Of a stretch of DNA of 64,000 nucleotides, positions 45,105-55,252 are shown piece after piece. The notes below the pieces were generated by a model, which was given only the letters and a program-made list of their open reading frames with translations, did no database searches and had not been told where the DNA came from. A program made the translations under genes and the position numbers. The stretch lies in NCBI RefSeq assembly GCF_037546065.1, contig NZ_JAWMWG010000001.1:1-64000 (forward strand), in the 5' to 3' direction. This stretch comes from Holzapfeliella saturejae (lineage in GTDB: Bacteria > Bacillota > Bacilli > Lactobacillales > Lactobacillaceae). Positions within the stretch are counted from its first letter, which is position 1, and each line of letters begins with the position of its first letter.

Positions 45105-48100
45105 CTAAGCTTTAAAACCATCAATGTACTTAGCTTCAACCCATTGATTATCACTTCCTAAGCGATAGAATAATTGACCATTAATATTTTTACCTTCAAA
45201 TACTTTCCATGATGTACCAGGTTTAAGTGCTTGTTCAGTCATATTACCATTACTATCACGCAAGTAAATTGCATAATTTTGTGGAACATTTCCTAAACTA
45301 ACTACGCCACCTGCTTTAGGAGCTGTATTTTGCAGATATTGTGTTTGTATCCATTGATTACTATCTTTGGCATTAATTCTTGTGTAAGAAATATTATCAA
45401 CTACCTTTTGATCATAGGTCTTAACATTTGCTAATGCTGATTCTGTCATATCTGACCCTGACATTTGGGTTCCTTCAGAATTCCAAATGCGAACACCGTA
45501 ACCTTCAGTATAGTTTACCTTCATAGGTGTAGATGCTGGATCATCCAAATATTGTGTTTGTATCCAACTATCTTTACCCGTTGCTAATTTAGTATATGAA
45601 ATACCATCAACTACCTTAGTTTCTTTCGTAGCAACAATATTTCGATAGCCTTGTTTATGATTGTCTGTTGGTACCGGCTGACCAGTCTTATCTAAACTCC
45701 AAACTAAAACATTAGCATTAGGTGTATAGTTTACCTTCGTAGTAACGGCATTTGCCATAAGTGAATTATAACCATTAATGTAAGCTTTTGATTGGTTAGC
45801 TAAATTAGGCTTAATTCCGTTTTCAAAATCTTGAGCTGCTTGTACTGCACCATCTTGGTAAGCTTCATATGCTTGTTTATAAACGGAAGCGTAAGGACCT
45901 GTATAGTCTTTAATTGGCTGACCATTTTCAACCATTGCTTGCACAGCATTAACGTTAGCATTTGTTAGACTATTTTGGTAACTTGCATACCCCTTACTAT
46001 AGCCTGATTTATAACCATCTTGATAAGCCACAGGTTTTGCACTATTATCAGTTGCTGACATACCAGTTAGACCTTTTGTTTGCCCGTCTTGAGCACCTGA
46101 ATAAGCTTTTTGGTAAGCATCATTTTGAATAGTGTTACCTGTATAATCGCTAGCTTTTGTTTGCTTGCCATCATTCAAGTAGTCATTCATACCTTGTGCA
46201 GCCGCTCTTGTTGCATTATAACTATCTTGATATTGCTTACTTGTACCTTCTGTTGATGCTTGAGCTTGTGCGTTTGATTTTTGTGCATCATCATGGCCGT
46301 TTCTAGCTTCTGTATAACCTTTATTGTAAGCCGCATTCTTATTGGCTGATGATGTGCCATTTGTATAATCATTAGCTCCTGCTACAAGATCATCATAACC
46401 ATGATTATAGGTTTGATCAGTATTATTATTTTTATCTGCTTTAGCTAGTCCATCTACAATACCTTGATGTGCTGTATTATAGCCATCTTTATAGTTTGCA
46501 TCTGAATTATCTGCTGTTGCTTTATCTGGATTTGCTAAGGCATCTTTCATACCTTGGGCACGATTATAAGCTGCTACATATTGTGCATTTTTAGCTTTTT
46601 CTCCTGTTGGTTGTGTACCAACAGCTGCTACTGCACCATCTTTGGCACCGTTATAACCTGACATATAATCTGAATTATTAGTATTTTGAGCACCATTTAC
46701 TGATGGGGCTAAAGCATCTTGCAATCCTGTTCTAGCATCTTCTGATTTATCACGAGCCGTACCATAAGCATCTTGATAAACCTGTGGTTTTGAAGAAACA
46801 TTTGTAGACTTATCTGCTAGTCCATCTTGTGTCCCTGCTTGAGCACCATCATAACCATTTGTATAAGCTTTATCTTTACCATATTTATCAGATTTTCCTG
46901 ATTGGTTTTGGTAATCATCACTACCGGCTTTAGCTGTTTTTGAACCATTAAAGCCATCGACATATGCTTGACTTTTACCTGAAGTTGATTGATTTGAATC
47001 TGCTTTGTAAGCATCATGTCCTGCTTTAGCTTGTTCATAAGCTTGTTTGTAATTATTTGAATCACCTGTTTCAGGCTTTCCATCAACGTAATCTTTTGCC
47101 CCTAAAGTCGTGTCATAAGCATAATTATAAGTTGCTGATGGTGTTGCTTCTGATTTACTTGGAGTTTCTTGCAATGCATCTGAAACAGCTTTTTGAACTT
47201 CTTGATAAATAGCTTTTTGAGCATCAGTGTAACCGCTATCGTCTCTATGATTTTCATTATTTTTGGCATCTGCCATTGCTTTTTGGCTAACTGCTACTGC
47301 GTTATACCCATCTTGATAAGCCTTTGATTCTTTAGATAGGTCATTTGCTGATTTAACATTGCCATTGTTGTAATCATTTGCGGCTTGTTGAGCACCTGAA
47401 TAAGCTTTTTGGTAAGCATCATTTTGAATAGTGTTACCTGTATAATCGCTAGCTTTTGTTTGCTTGCCATCATTCAAGTAGTCATTCATACCTTGTGCAG
47501 CCGCTCTTGTTGCATTATAACTATCTTGATATTGCTTACTTGTACCTTCTGTTGATGCTTGAGCTTGTGCGTTTGATTTTTGTGCATCATCATGGCCGTT
47601 TCTAGCTTCTGTATAACCTTTATTGTAAGCCGCATTCTTATTGGCTGATGATGTGCCATTTGTATAATCATTAGCTCCTGCTACAAGATCATCATAACCA
47701 TGATTATAGGTTTGATCAGTATTATTATTTTTATCTGCTTTAGCTAGTCCATCTACAATACCTTGATGTGCTGTATTATAGCCATCTTTATAGTTTGCAT
47801 CTGAATTATCTGCTGTTGCTTTATCTGGATTTGCTAAGGCATCTTTCATACCTTGGGCACGATTATAAGCTGCTACATATTGTGCATTTTTAGCTTTTTC
47901 TCCTGTTGGTTGTGTACCAACAGCTGCTACTGCACCATCTTTGGCACCGTTATAACCTGACATATAATCTGAATTATTAGTATTTTGAGCACCATTTACT
48001 GATGGGGCTAAAGCATCTTGCAATCCTGTTCTAGCATCTTCTGATTTATCACGAGCCGTACCATAAGCATCTTGATAAACCTGTGGTTTTGAAGAAACAT

Positions 48101-51100
48101 TTGTAGACTTATCTGCTAGTCCATCTTGTGTCCCTACTTGAGCACCATCATACCCATTTGTATAAGCTTTATCTTCACCATATTTATCAGATTTTCCTGA
48201 TTGGTTTTGGTAATCATCACTACCGGCTTTAGCTGTTTTTGAACCATTAAAGCCATCGACATATGCTTGACTTTTACCTGAAGTTGATTGATTTGCATCT
48301 GCTTTGTAAGCGTCATGTCCTGCTCTAGCTTGTTCATAAGCTTGTTTGTAATTGTTTGAATTACCTGTTTCAGGCTTTCCATCAACGTAATCTTTTGCCC
48401 CTAAAGTCGTGTCATAAGCATAATTATAAGTTGCTGATGGTGTTGCTTCTGATTTACTTGGAGTTTCTTGCAATGCATCTGAAACAGCTTGTTGAACTTC
48501 TTGATAAATAGCTTTTTGAGCATCAGTGTAACCACTGCCATCTTTATGATTTTCGCCAGCTTTTGCATCTGCCATTGCTTTTTGGCTAACTGCTACTGCG
48601 TTATACCCATCTTGATAAGCCTTTGATTCTTTAGATAGGTCATTTGCTGATTTAACATTGCCATTGTTGTAATCATTTGCGGCTTGTTGAGCACCTGAAT
48701 AAGCTTTTTGGTAAGCATCATTTTGAATAGTGTTACCTGTATAATCGCTAGCTTTTGTTTGCTTGCCATCATTCAAGTAGTCATTCATACCTTGTGCAGC
48801 CGCTCTTGTTGCATTATAACTATCTTGATATTGCTTACTTGTACCTTCTGTTGATGCTTGAGCTTGTGCGTTTGATTTTTGTGCATCATCATGGCCGTTT
48901 CTAGCTTCTGTATAACCTTTATTGTAAGCCGCATTCTTATTGGCTGATGATGTGCCATTTGTATAATCATTAGCTCCTGCTACAAGATCATCATAACCAT
49001 GATTATAGGTTTGATCAGTATTATTATTTTTATCTGCTTTAGCTAGTCCATCTACAATACCTTGATGTGCTGTATTATAGCCATCTTTATAGTTTGCATC
49101 TGAATTATCTGCTGTTGCTTTATCTGGATTTGCTAAGGCATCTTTCATACCTTGGGCACGATTATAAGCTGCTACATATTGTGCATTTTTAGCTTTTTCT
49201 CCTGTTGGTTGTGTACCAACAGCTGCTACTGCACCATCTTTGGCACCGTTATAACCTGACATATAATCTGAATTATTAGTATTTTGAGCACCATTTACTG
49301 ATGGGGCTAAAGCATCTTGCAATCCTGTTCTAGCATCTTCTGATTTATCACGAGCCGTACCATAAGCATCTTGATAAACCTGTGGTTTTGAAGAAACATT
49401 TGTAGACTTATCTGCTAGTCCATCTTGTGTCCCTGCTTGAGCACCATCATAACCATTTGTATAAGCTTTATCTTTACCATATTTATCAGATTTTCCTGAT
49501 TGGTTTTGGTAATCATCACTACCGGCTTTAGCTGTTTTTGAACCATTAAAGCCATCGACATATGCTTGACTTTTACCTGAAGTTGATTGATTTGAATCTG
49601 CTTTGTAAGCATCATGTCCTGCTTTAGCTTGTTCATAAGCTTGTTTGTAATTATTTGAATCACCTGTTTCAGGCTTTCCATCAACGTAATCTTTTGCCCC
49701 TAAAGTCGTGTCATAAGCATAATTATAAGTTGCTGATGGTGTTGCTTCTGATTTACTTGGAGTTTCTTGCAATGCATCTGAAACAGCTTTTTGAACTTCT
49801 TGATAAATAGCTTTTTGAGCATCAGTGTAACCGCTATCGTCTCTATGATTTTCATTATTTTTGGCATCTGCCATTGCTTTTTGGCTAACTGCTACTGCGT
49901 TATACCCATCTTGATAAGCCTTTGATTCTTTAGATAGGTCATTTGCTGATTTAACATTGCCATTGTTGTAATCATTTGCGGCTTGTTGAGCACCTGAATA
50001 AGCTTTTTGGTAAGCATCATTTTGAACACTATCATTTTTGTAATCATCAGCTTTTGTTTGCTTGCCATCATTCAAGTAGTCATTCATACCTTGTGCAGCC
50101 GCTCTTGTTGCGTTAAAACCTACCTTATATGCTTGTGAGCTTCCATCTGGAATTGTTGCTGTCGTTGGATTATCTGTGTAAGCTTTATAACCCTTCGCTG
50201 CATCTGCATAAGCATCTTTATAAACTTGTGATTTTGTATTATCTGAACTAGGGTCTTTTACTCCAGCATTAAAGTCACTAATTCCGTTTTGATAATCGTT
50301 ATATCCCGCTTGATAAAATGGTGAATTACTTGCTGCAGGATTAACACCATTTTGGGCGTCTTGAATTCCTTTAGCTGTTAATTTATAACTATCAGACTGT
50401 GAATCGTCATTAGGATTAGAATGTGAACTTTCTCTTAAAGCTTTTTGCATCCCTTGTAAACTGTCATAACCTTTTTGATAATCATGACTTTGTTGAGATT
50501 TATCTTTATTGTCATAAGACGAATCCAACGCCTTAGAAGCACCATCGTAGGCATCGTTGTAACTTGGTGACTGACCATCTTGTTTTGAAACTTTTGGATT
50601 AGCTGTTACATCTTTTATTGCTTTTAAAACATCTTTACCAGCATTATATCCATTTGTGTACGCTGATTGAACAGAAAGATCTTGGCTAGCTGCGTTATTC
50701 TGTTTATCAGCTATGGCATCATTATAACCTGTGGTATTAGCAGTATAATCTGCTTGACCTTGATTAAAACCTGTATCATAAGCTGTTCGTTGATATCCGT
50801 CTGGATAATTATTAGATCTATTGTTAGTAGTATTGCTTTGATAGCCATCAGTATATCCCGCTTGAGCTATATCATAACCATTTTTGTAAGCGGTATTCGC
50901 TGGGTATCTTGAATCAGATGTTGGCTGATAACTATTATTATTACGATTATTAATAAAAGTTTGAACTCCTGCTCTGCTGTCAGCAATTGTTGTATCTTGT
51001 GCTAAGTTATTAGCATCACTTGCACTAATTTGTAGCTGTTGGTTATCACTACCAACAATATACTGACCTTGGACAGATAATCTCTGAATTTGAGCAGCTG

Positions 51101-53465
51101 TTAAGTTGTTAGGAAGCGTAATAGCAAATGGAATCGAATTATTATCACTATAATCTTGATCTTTCGTTGATTTTAGATTATAGGAATTCTTATCAATTTT
51201 ATAATTATCATTAGTGTAGGTCCCACCTTGCGAAGTATTTCCGACAAATGCACCTAAATATATAGGATAACTCTTGTTACTGTAATTGGATTTAGCAGAA
51301 TCCATAAATTGGTAAGAACCCGACAGAACTAAGTTACCTGTGTTTTGATCTCTATTTAACTTCAAGCTATTGGAATCAAGCTTAAAGTTAGGAGTGGCTA
51401 AGAAATTCATAAACCTTGTCTTACTTGTATCACCTGCATTATCTGAAGCTCCAGCTCCCCCATAGTAAGCAATGTTATTCTGATCATTTACTTGACTACT
51501 ATTCAAGTTAGTTCCCTTAATCGAATCACCTGTATTATTACTTGAAGGTATTAAGACATTACCATAAGGAACCCCATTCAACGTTACGTTATTTAGGTTT
51601 AAGTTATTATTTGTAAATAAAGAACTTCTTGTTCCGGTATTATCTCTCAAATCAAAAGTTAAGCCATTAGCCTGTTTTCCACCTAATGTATAGGTTTTAT
51701 CAGCAGGATTGGATATATTTACATTTGATCCTACACTAAGTAATGAGATATTAGAACTCCCATTCGCATACATTCCAATATTTGCTTTATTTTTTATATT
51801 CAAGCTACCAGACACATAAGCTAGAGTATTTGATGCACTGGAACTATTATCATTACCTAGTTTTTCTACAATAAACTCACCATTATCCTGAGCAGTTAAA
51901 TTACCTCCAACATAAATAGGAATCTGACCATTAGTTAAAGATCCATCTAATTTAATACTAAAAGCTGAATTGCTATTAACATTAATTGAACCACCACCTA
52001 AATAAAGTGCAGAAGAGAGTTGAGGGTAAGTATTAGTAGTCTGTGGTTCAATATTTAAATGCGCACCGTCATTAATGTTTAATACACCGCTATTCATATA
52101 AAGACCAACTGCGTAGCCGTTATATGCATCTTCAGGATTAGTAGCACCATTATTTCGAGGATACAAGTTAACTCTAGACCCTGAATTCAAGGTAACGTTA
52201 GCTGTACCATTTAATTCTAAGACATTCCCATTATTTGTATATCCATCGTATTCACTATCTTTTTCAAAAATAAGTGTTGCAACTTGCAAATTTTGTTGAT
52301 TAGTGTATCCTGCAGGCATATTAATTGTCCCTGTTCCTGGATTATCTGCAGGGTTATCAAGTATTTGGTTACGGTCATAGTTAGGATTTCTTGAATCAAT
52401 ATAGACTTTGTTGTTGACATGGACTTCCGAAGCAGTAGCATAAGCTAATTGCGGACCATAATAATTGATATTATCATACCAAATTTGGCCACTAGCACCT
52501 CTTTTTGTAATTGGACCATAATACGCTGTCCCATACATTGTAATGTCTTGGATTTTTAAAGGGTCTGTAGAATTTTGTGAATAGTTATAACTTGCAAAAT
52601 CTACAGTATGACCACCACCATTGATAGTTAAAGCCTTATTATAAGCTTGAGATCCTAAATCTCCATTTGCAAATCCAGGTACATTAGATTGACCACTTAA
52701 TTGCCACATACTAATATCACGAACTACTTTGATATTTTTAATACTTGTGTCTAACATAGCAGAATTTAATTGAGTAGCATTAGATGCCATTACTGTTTGA
52801 GTAGCGTTTCTAATATCTTGACCTTTAGCATATGCACCTAGGTAATCATCATTATTAACTAACGTTGCATCATTTGCTTTTTTATTATTAGTACCATCAA
52901 CTACTGCGTTGTAGGCCATGTTATAACCATTTTGATACTCAGGTGATTGACCTGCTAGATTCTTCAATCCCGCTTTTGATCCATCAAGATATCGATTGTT
53001 CATATTAGCATCATTCTGTGCTGCAGCAGTACCTTCTGAAATTCCTTTTTGATAGTCAGATTCAGGATTCTGTTGTTGGTTAGGTACTTCTGTACCTGTT
53101 GTAGAGCCTCCATTGTCACTTGTATTTGTTGTAGAGCCTCCATTGTCACTTGTACCTGTTGTAGAGCCTCCATTGTCACTTGTACCTGTTGTAGAGCCTC
53201 CATTGTCACTTGTACCTGTTGTAGAGCCTCCATTGTCACTTGTATCTGTTGTAGAGCCTCCATTGTCACTTATATCTGTTGTAGAGCCTCCATTGTCACT
53301 TGACTCAGAAGTATCAGCTAATACGTGATTTTCAACATTTGAAGTATTAAGAGCAGCTCCCCCAATTAAAGCAAAAGTTGCTAAGGAAGCCACAACCCAT
53401 TGTTTCTTAACTTTTTTCATTATTTTTTTTTCATTCGTTTTTTGTATTTTATTTTTATTATACAT
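45105..53465 (-). CDS. Giant repetitive surface protein (beta-helix domain, Tyr-rich repeats, C-terminal wall-binding cassette)
   Basis: 2786 residues, secreted. Signal peptide to about residue 50 (KKQWVVASLATFALIGGAAL, then VLA-DT). Residues 56-125 are seven copies of SDNGGSTTxT. Residues about 230-690 look like a pectate-lyase-type right-handed beta-helix adhesive domain (GGGHTVDFAS, IQDITMYGTAYYG, HVNNKVYIDSRNP, repeated LNINDGAHLNI-like rungs). From about 850 to 2570 there are dozens of roughly 20-30-residue units built on YxxGYxxA, including a 433-residue block present three times. The C-terminal 210 residues form the cassette shared with the proteins at 57389 and 63399. No LPXTG. ATG at 53465 follows GGAG. 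Likely an adhesin or stalk protein; no enzymatic motif seen. Confidence 0.88.
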   Translation of the reverse strand: MYNKNKIQKTNEKKIMKKVKKQWVVASLATFALIGGAALNTSNVENHVLADTSESSDNGGSTTDISDNGGSTTDTSDNGGSTTGTSDNGGSTTGTSDNGGSTTGTSDNGGSTTNTSDNGGSTTGTEVPNQQQNPESDYQKGISEGTAAAQNDANMNNRYLDGSKAGLKNLAGQSPEYQNGYNMAYNAVVDGTNNKKANDATLVNNDDYLGAYAKGQDIRNATQTVMASNATQLNSAMLDTSIKNIKVVRDISMWQLSGQSNVPGFANGDLGSQAYNKALTINGGGHTVDFASYNYSQNSTDPLKIQDITMYGTAYYGPITKRGASGQIWYDNINYYGPQLAYATASEVHVNNKVYIDSRNPNYDRNQILDNPADNPGTGTINMPAGYTNQQNLQVATLIFEKDSEYDGYTNNGNVLELNGTANVTLNSGSRVNLYPRNNGATNPEDAYNGYAVGLYMNSGVLNINDGAHLNIEPQTTNTYPQLSSALYLGGGSINVNSNSAFSIKLDGSLTNGQIPIYVGGNLTAQDNGEFIVEKLGNDNSSSASNTLAYVSGSLNIKNKANIGMYANGSSNISLLSVGSNVNISNPADKTYTLGGKQANGLTFDLRDNTGTRSSLFTNNNLNLNNVTLNGVPYGNVLIPSSNNTGDSIKGTNLNSSQVNDQNNIAYYGGAGASDNAGDTSKTRFMNFLATPNFKLDSNSLKLNRDQNTGNLVLSGSYQFMDSAKSNYSNKSYPIYLGAFVGNTSQGGTYTNDNYKIDKNSYNLKSTKDQDYSDNNSIPFAITLPNNLTAAQIQRLSVQGQYIVGSDNQQLQISASDANNLAQDTTIADSRAGVQTFINNRNNNSYQPTSDSRYPANTAYKNGYDIAQAGYTDGYQSNTTNNRSNNYPDGYQRTAYDTGFNQGQADYTANTTGYNDAIADKQNNAASQDLSVQSAYTNGYNAGKDVLKAIKDVTANPKVSKQDGQSPSYNDAYDGASKALDSSYDNKDKSQQSHDYQKGYDSLQGMQKALRESSHSNPNDDSQSDSYKLTAKGIQDAQNGVNPAASNSPFYQAGYNDYQNGISDFNAGVKDPSSDNTKSQVYKDAYADAAKGYKAYTDNPTTATIPDGSSQAYKVGFNATRAAAQGMNDYLNDGKQTKADDYKNDSVQNDAYQKAYSGAQQAANDYNNGNVKSANDLSKESKAYQDGYNAVAVSQKAMADAKNNENHRDDSGYTDAQKAIYQEVQKAVSDALQETPSKSEATPSATYNYAYDTTLGAKDYVDGKPETGDSNNYKQAYEQAKAGHDAYKADSNQSTSGKSQAYVDGFNGSKTAKAGSDDYQNQSGKSDKYGKDKAYTNGYDGAQAGTQDGLADKSTNVSSKPQVYQDAYGTARDKSEDARTGLQDALAPSVNGAQNTNNSDYMSGYNGAKDGAVAAVGTQPTGEKAKNAQYVAAYNRAQGMKDALANPDKATADNSDANYKDGYNTAHQGIVDGLAKADKNNNTDQTYNHGYDDLVAGANDYTNGTSSANKNAAYNKGYTEARNGHDDAQKSNAQAQASTEGTSKQYQDSYNATRAAAQGMNDYLNDGKQTKASDYTGNTIQNDAYQKAYSGAQQAANDYNNGNVKSANDLSKESKAYQDGYNAVAVSQKAMADAKAGENHKDGSGYTDAQKAIYQEVQQAVSDALQETPSKSEATPSATYNYAYDTTLGAKDYVDGKPETGNSNNYKQAYEQARAGHDAYKADANQSTSGKSQAYVDGFNGSKTAKAGSDDYQNQSGKSDKYGEDKAYTNGYDGAQVGTQDGLADKSTNVSSKPQVYQDAYGTARDKSEDARTGLQDALAPSVNGAQNTNNSDYMSGYNGAKDGAVAAVGTQPTGEKAKNAQYVAAYNRAQGMKDALANPDKATADNSDANYKDGYNTAHQGIVDGLAKADKNNNTDQTYNHGYDDLVAGANDYTNGTSSANKNAAYNKGYTEARNGHDDAQKSNAQAQASTEGTSKQYQDSYNATRAAAQGMNDYLNDGKQTKASDYTGNTIQNDAYQKAYSGAQQAANDYNNGNVKSANDLSKESKAYQDGYNAVAVSQKAMADAKNNENHRDDSGYTDAQKAIYQEVQKAVSDALQETPSKSEATPSATYNYAYDTTLGAKDYVDGKPETGDSNNYKQAYEQAKAGHDAYKADSNQSTSGKSQAYVDGFNGSKTAKAGSDDYQNQSGKSDKYGKDKAYTNGYDGAQAGTQDGLADKSTNVSSKPQVYQDAYGTARDKSEDARTGLQDALAPSVNGAQNTNNSDYMSGYNGAKDGAVAAVGTQPTGEKAKNAQYVAAYNRAQGMKDALANPDKATADNSDANYKDGYNTAHQGIVDGLAKADKNNNTDQTYNHGYDDLVAGANDYTNGTSSANKNAAYNKGYTEARNGHDDAQKSNAQAQASTEGTSKQYQDSYNATRAAAQGMNDYLNDGKQTKASDYTGNTIQNDAYQKAYSGAQDGQTKGLTGMSATDNSAKPVAYQDGYKSGYSKGYASYQNSLTNANVNAVQAMVENGQPIKDYTGPYASVYKQAYEAYQDGAVQAAQDFENGIKPNLANQSKAYINGYNSLMANAVTTKVNYTPNANVLVWSLDKTGQPVPTDNHKQGYRNIVATKETKVVDGISYTKLATGKDSWIQTQYLDDPASTPMKVNYTEGYGVRIWNSEGTQMSGSDMTESALANVKTYDQKVVDNISYTRINAKDSNQWIQTQYLQNTAPKAGGVVSLGNVPQNYAIYLRDSNGNMTEQALKPGTSWKVFEGKNINGQLFYRLGSDNQWVEAKYIDGFKA
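46091..50111 (-). repeat. Three tandem copies of a 1299-bp coding repeat plus a partial fourth
   Basis: Identical anchor sequences recur at 46171, 47470, 48769 and 50068, an exact 1299-bp period (433 codons). Copies one (46091-47389) and three (48689-49987) are nearly identical; the middle copy carries several shared differences (for example AGENHKDGSGY against NNENHRDDSGY). The fourth copy diverges after about 120 bp. The near-identity points to recent unequal crossing-over or gene conversion, and makes the true copy number hard to assemble from short reads. Confidence 0.95.
53099..53305 (-). repeat. Seven tandem 30-bp repeats encoding SDNGGSTTxT
   Basis: In-frame direct repeats near the N-terminus of the giant protein, differing only in the codon for residue 9 (Gly, Asp or Asn) and once in residue 10. 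They probably form a flexible spacer that is open to slippage. Coding and gapless, so not a CRISPR. Confidence 0.95.
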
Positions 53466-53581
53466 CCGGTTCTCCTTTTAAAAAAATAAAACATCATAAT
53501 AATTGATGTAATTATAAGTACGCGTTCATTCTACATCGTTACATTAGAAAAATCAAAACTATATATTAATATTATCAAACT

Positions 53582-53614
53582 AAAAAGCTTTGAACCGTAA
53601 GGCCCAAAGCTTTT
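53582..53614 (-). terminator. Terminator of guaA
   Basis: Stem AAAAGCTTTG / CAAAGCTTTT around loop AACCGTAAGGCC on the minus strand, 11 bases after the stop codon. The 160 bases from here to the giant gene start hold a TATAAT (minus, 53511-53516) without a clear -35. Confidence 0.88.
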
Positions 53615-53624
53615 ACAATATTAA

Positions 53625-55181
53625 TTATTCCCACTCAATAGTTGCAGGTGGCTTAGATGTAATATCGTAGACGACGCGGTTAATGTTTTCAACCTCATTT
53701 ACGATACGAACTGAAATGTGTTGTAACACATCCCATGGAATTTTAGCAAAGTCAGCTGTCATGCCATCAATTGAAGAAACGGCACGAATACCGATTGTGT
53801 AGTCATAAGTACGACCATCACCCATAACACCAACTGAACGGAATCCAGGTAATACAGTAAAGTATTGCCATACTTCACGTTCAAGACCAGCGTTTTTAAT
53901 TTCTTCACGTAAGATGTAGTCACTGTCACGAACAGCTTTTAATTTTTCTTCAGTTAATTCACCGATAACACGAATTCCAAGACCTGGTCCTGGGAATGGT
54001 TGTCTCCAAACAAGGTCTGAAGGCATCCCTAGTTCTTCACCAAGGTGACGAACTTCATCTTTAAATAATGTGTTAAGTGGTTCAATCAAGCTAAATTGCA
54101 TATCTTCTGGCAATCCACCAACGTTATGGTGACTCTTGATTGTTTCAGCTGTAGCTGTACCACTTTCGATGATATCTGTGTAAAGTGTTCCTTGAGCAAG
54201 GAATTCAATTCCATTTAGCTTAGTTGCTTCATCATCGAAGACACGAATAAATTCATTACCAATAATTTTACGTTTCTTCTCTGGATCACTAACGCCTTCA
54301 AGTTTAGACATGAAACGGTCTTTTGCATCAACCTTAATAATGTTAAGTCCGAATTTTCCCTCTAAACTTTCCATCACTTGGTCAGCTTCACCTTTACGTA
54401 GTAAACCATGATCAACGAAAATACTTGTTAGTTGGTCACCAATTGCTTTGTGTAGTAAAACACCAACAACACTTGAATCAACCCCACCTGAAAGTCCAAG
54501 AAGAACTTTTTTGTCGCCAACTTTTTCACGGATTTCAGCAACTTGTTGTTCAATAAAGTCACCCATTGTCCAGTTAGCTTCAGCTTTAGCGATTTCAAAT
54601 GTGAAGTTACGTAAGATATCCATACCATAATCAGTATGACGAACTTCCGTATGGAATTGAATACCGTACATATTCAATTCTTTGTTTTCGATAGCTGTAA
54701 TTGGGGCATTTTTACTTGTTGCCACAATGTCAAAGCCGGCAGGTGCTTCGATTACTAAGTCACCGTGGCTCATCCATACTGTTTGCTCTTTTGGTGTATT
54801 CGCAAACAAACGGCTTGTTTCATCTGTTACTTGAATTGGGGCACGACCATATTCGCGGTTATCTGCGGCTTCAACACGTCCACCCAGTTTGTAAGACATT
54901 AATTGAAGACCATAACAAATACCCAAGATAGGAATACCTAGATTGAAGATTTCAGGATCAATACTGAAAGCACCTTCATCATAGACACTCATTGGTCCAC
55001 CAGAAAGAATAATCCCTTTAGGATTAATGCGTCTGATTTCGTCGGCAGAAGTTGTGTTAGGTAGTAATTCTGAGTAAACACCTAAATCTCTAATTCTGCG
55101 TGTAATCAATTGATTATATTGACTTCCATAATCAAGCACGATAATTTTATCTGCTTGCACACTGTCGATTGCTTTTGACAA
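53625..55181 (-). CDS. guaA: GMP synthase (glutamine-hydrolysing)
   Basis: Converts XMP, ATP and glutamine to GMP. 518 residues. The glutamine amidotransferase half carries the Cys89 (GICYGLQ)-His177-Glu179 (FHTEV) triad; the synthetase half has the P-loop LSGGVDSS (about 230-237), then FVDHGLLRKGE and the C-terminal dimerisation domain ending PPATIEWE. I prefer a TTG start at 55181, 8 bases after AGGAG; the GTG three codons earlier lies inside that site. Single gene, no purine riboswitch upstream. Confidence 0.97.
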   Translation of the reverse strand: MSKAIDSVQADKIIVLDYGSQYNQLITRRIRDLGVYSELLPNTTSADEIRRINPKGIILSGGPMSVYDEGAFSIDPEIFNLGIPILGICYGLQLMSYKLGGRVEAADNREYGRAPIQVTDETSRLFANTPKEQTVWMSHGDLVIEAPAGFDIVATSKNAPITAIENKELNMYGIQFHTEVRHTDYGMDILRNFTFEIAKAEANWTMGDFIEQQVAEIREKVGDKKVLLGLSGGVDSSVVGVLLHKAIGDQLTSIFVDHGLLRKGEADQVMESLEGKFGLNIIKVDAKDRFMSKLEGVSDPEKKRKIIGNEFIRVFDDEATKLNGIEFLAQGTLYTDIIESGTATAETIKSHHNVGGLPEDMQFSLIEPLNTLFKDEVRHLGEELGMPSDLVWRQPFPGPGLGIRVIGELTEEKLKAVRDSDYILREEIKNAGLEREVWQYFTVLPGFRSVGVMGDGRTYDYTIGIRAVSSIDGMTADFAKIPWDVLQHISVRIVNEVENINRVVYDITSKPPATIEWE

Positions 55182-55252
55182 ATTGGCCACTCCTTTATAC
55201 TAATTAATAAAAATTATACGTGATATTTCATCACGTTTCAAATAAACTTTTT

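Noticed and set aside
46187..49684. Basic, Met/Gln/Lys-rich minus-strand frames repeated three times at a 1299-bp period
   Set aside because: They are alternative frames of the triplicated coding repeat and are displaced by exactly one repeat unit from each other.
46091..50111. The 1.3-kb repeats as insertion sequences
   Set aside because: Each unit is a seamless 433-codon part of one open frame with no transposase, terminal inverted repeats or target duplications.
53099..53305. CRISPR-like array of regular 30-bp repeats
   Set aside because: The repeats are directly adjacent without spacers, stay in frame within the giant surface gene and have no cas genes nearby.
53049..53328. Cys/Val-rich plus-strand frames opposite the 30-bp repeats
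   Set aside because: They are mirror images of the SDNGGSTTxT coding repeats; the periodic composition is inherited from the minus-strand gene.
55182..55190. GTG start for guaA three codons upstream
   Set aside because: This GTG lies within the AGGAG ribosome binding site; the TTG at 55181 has correct spacing.
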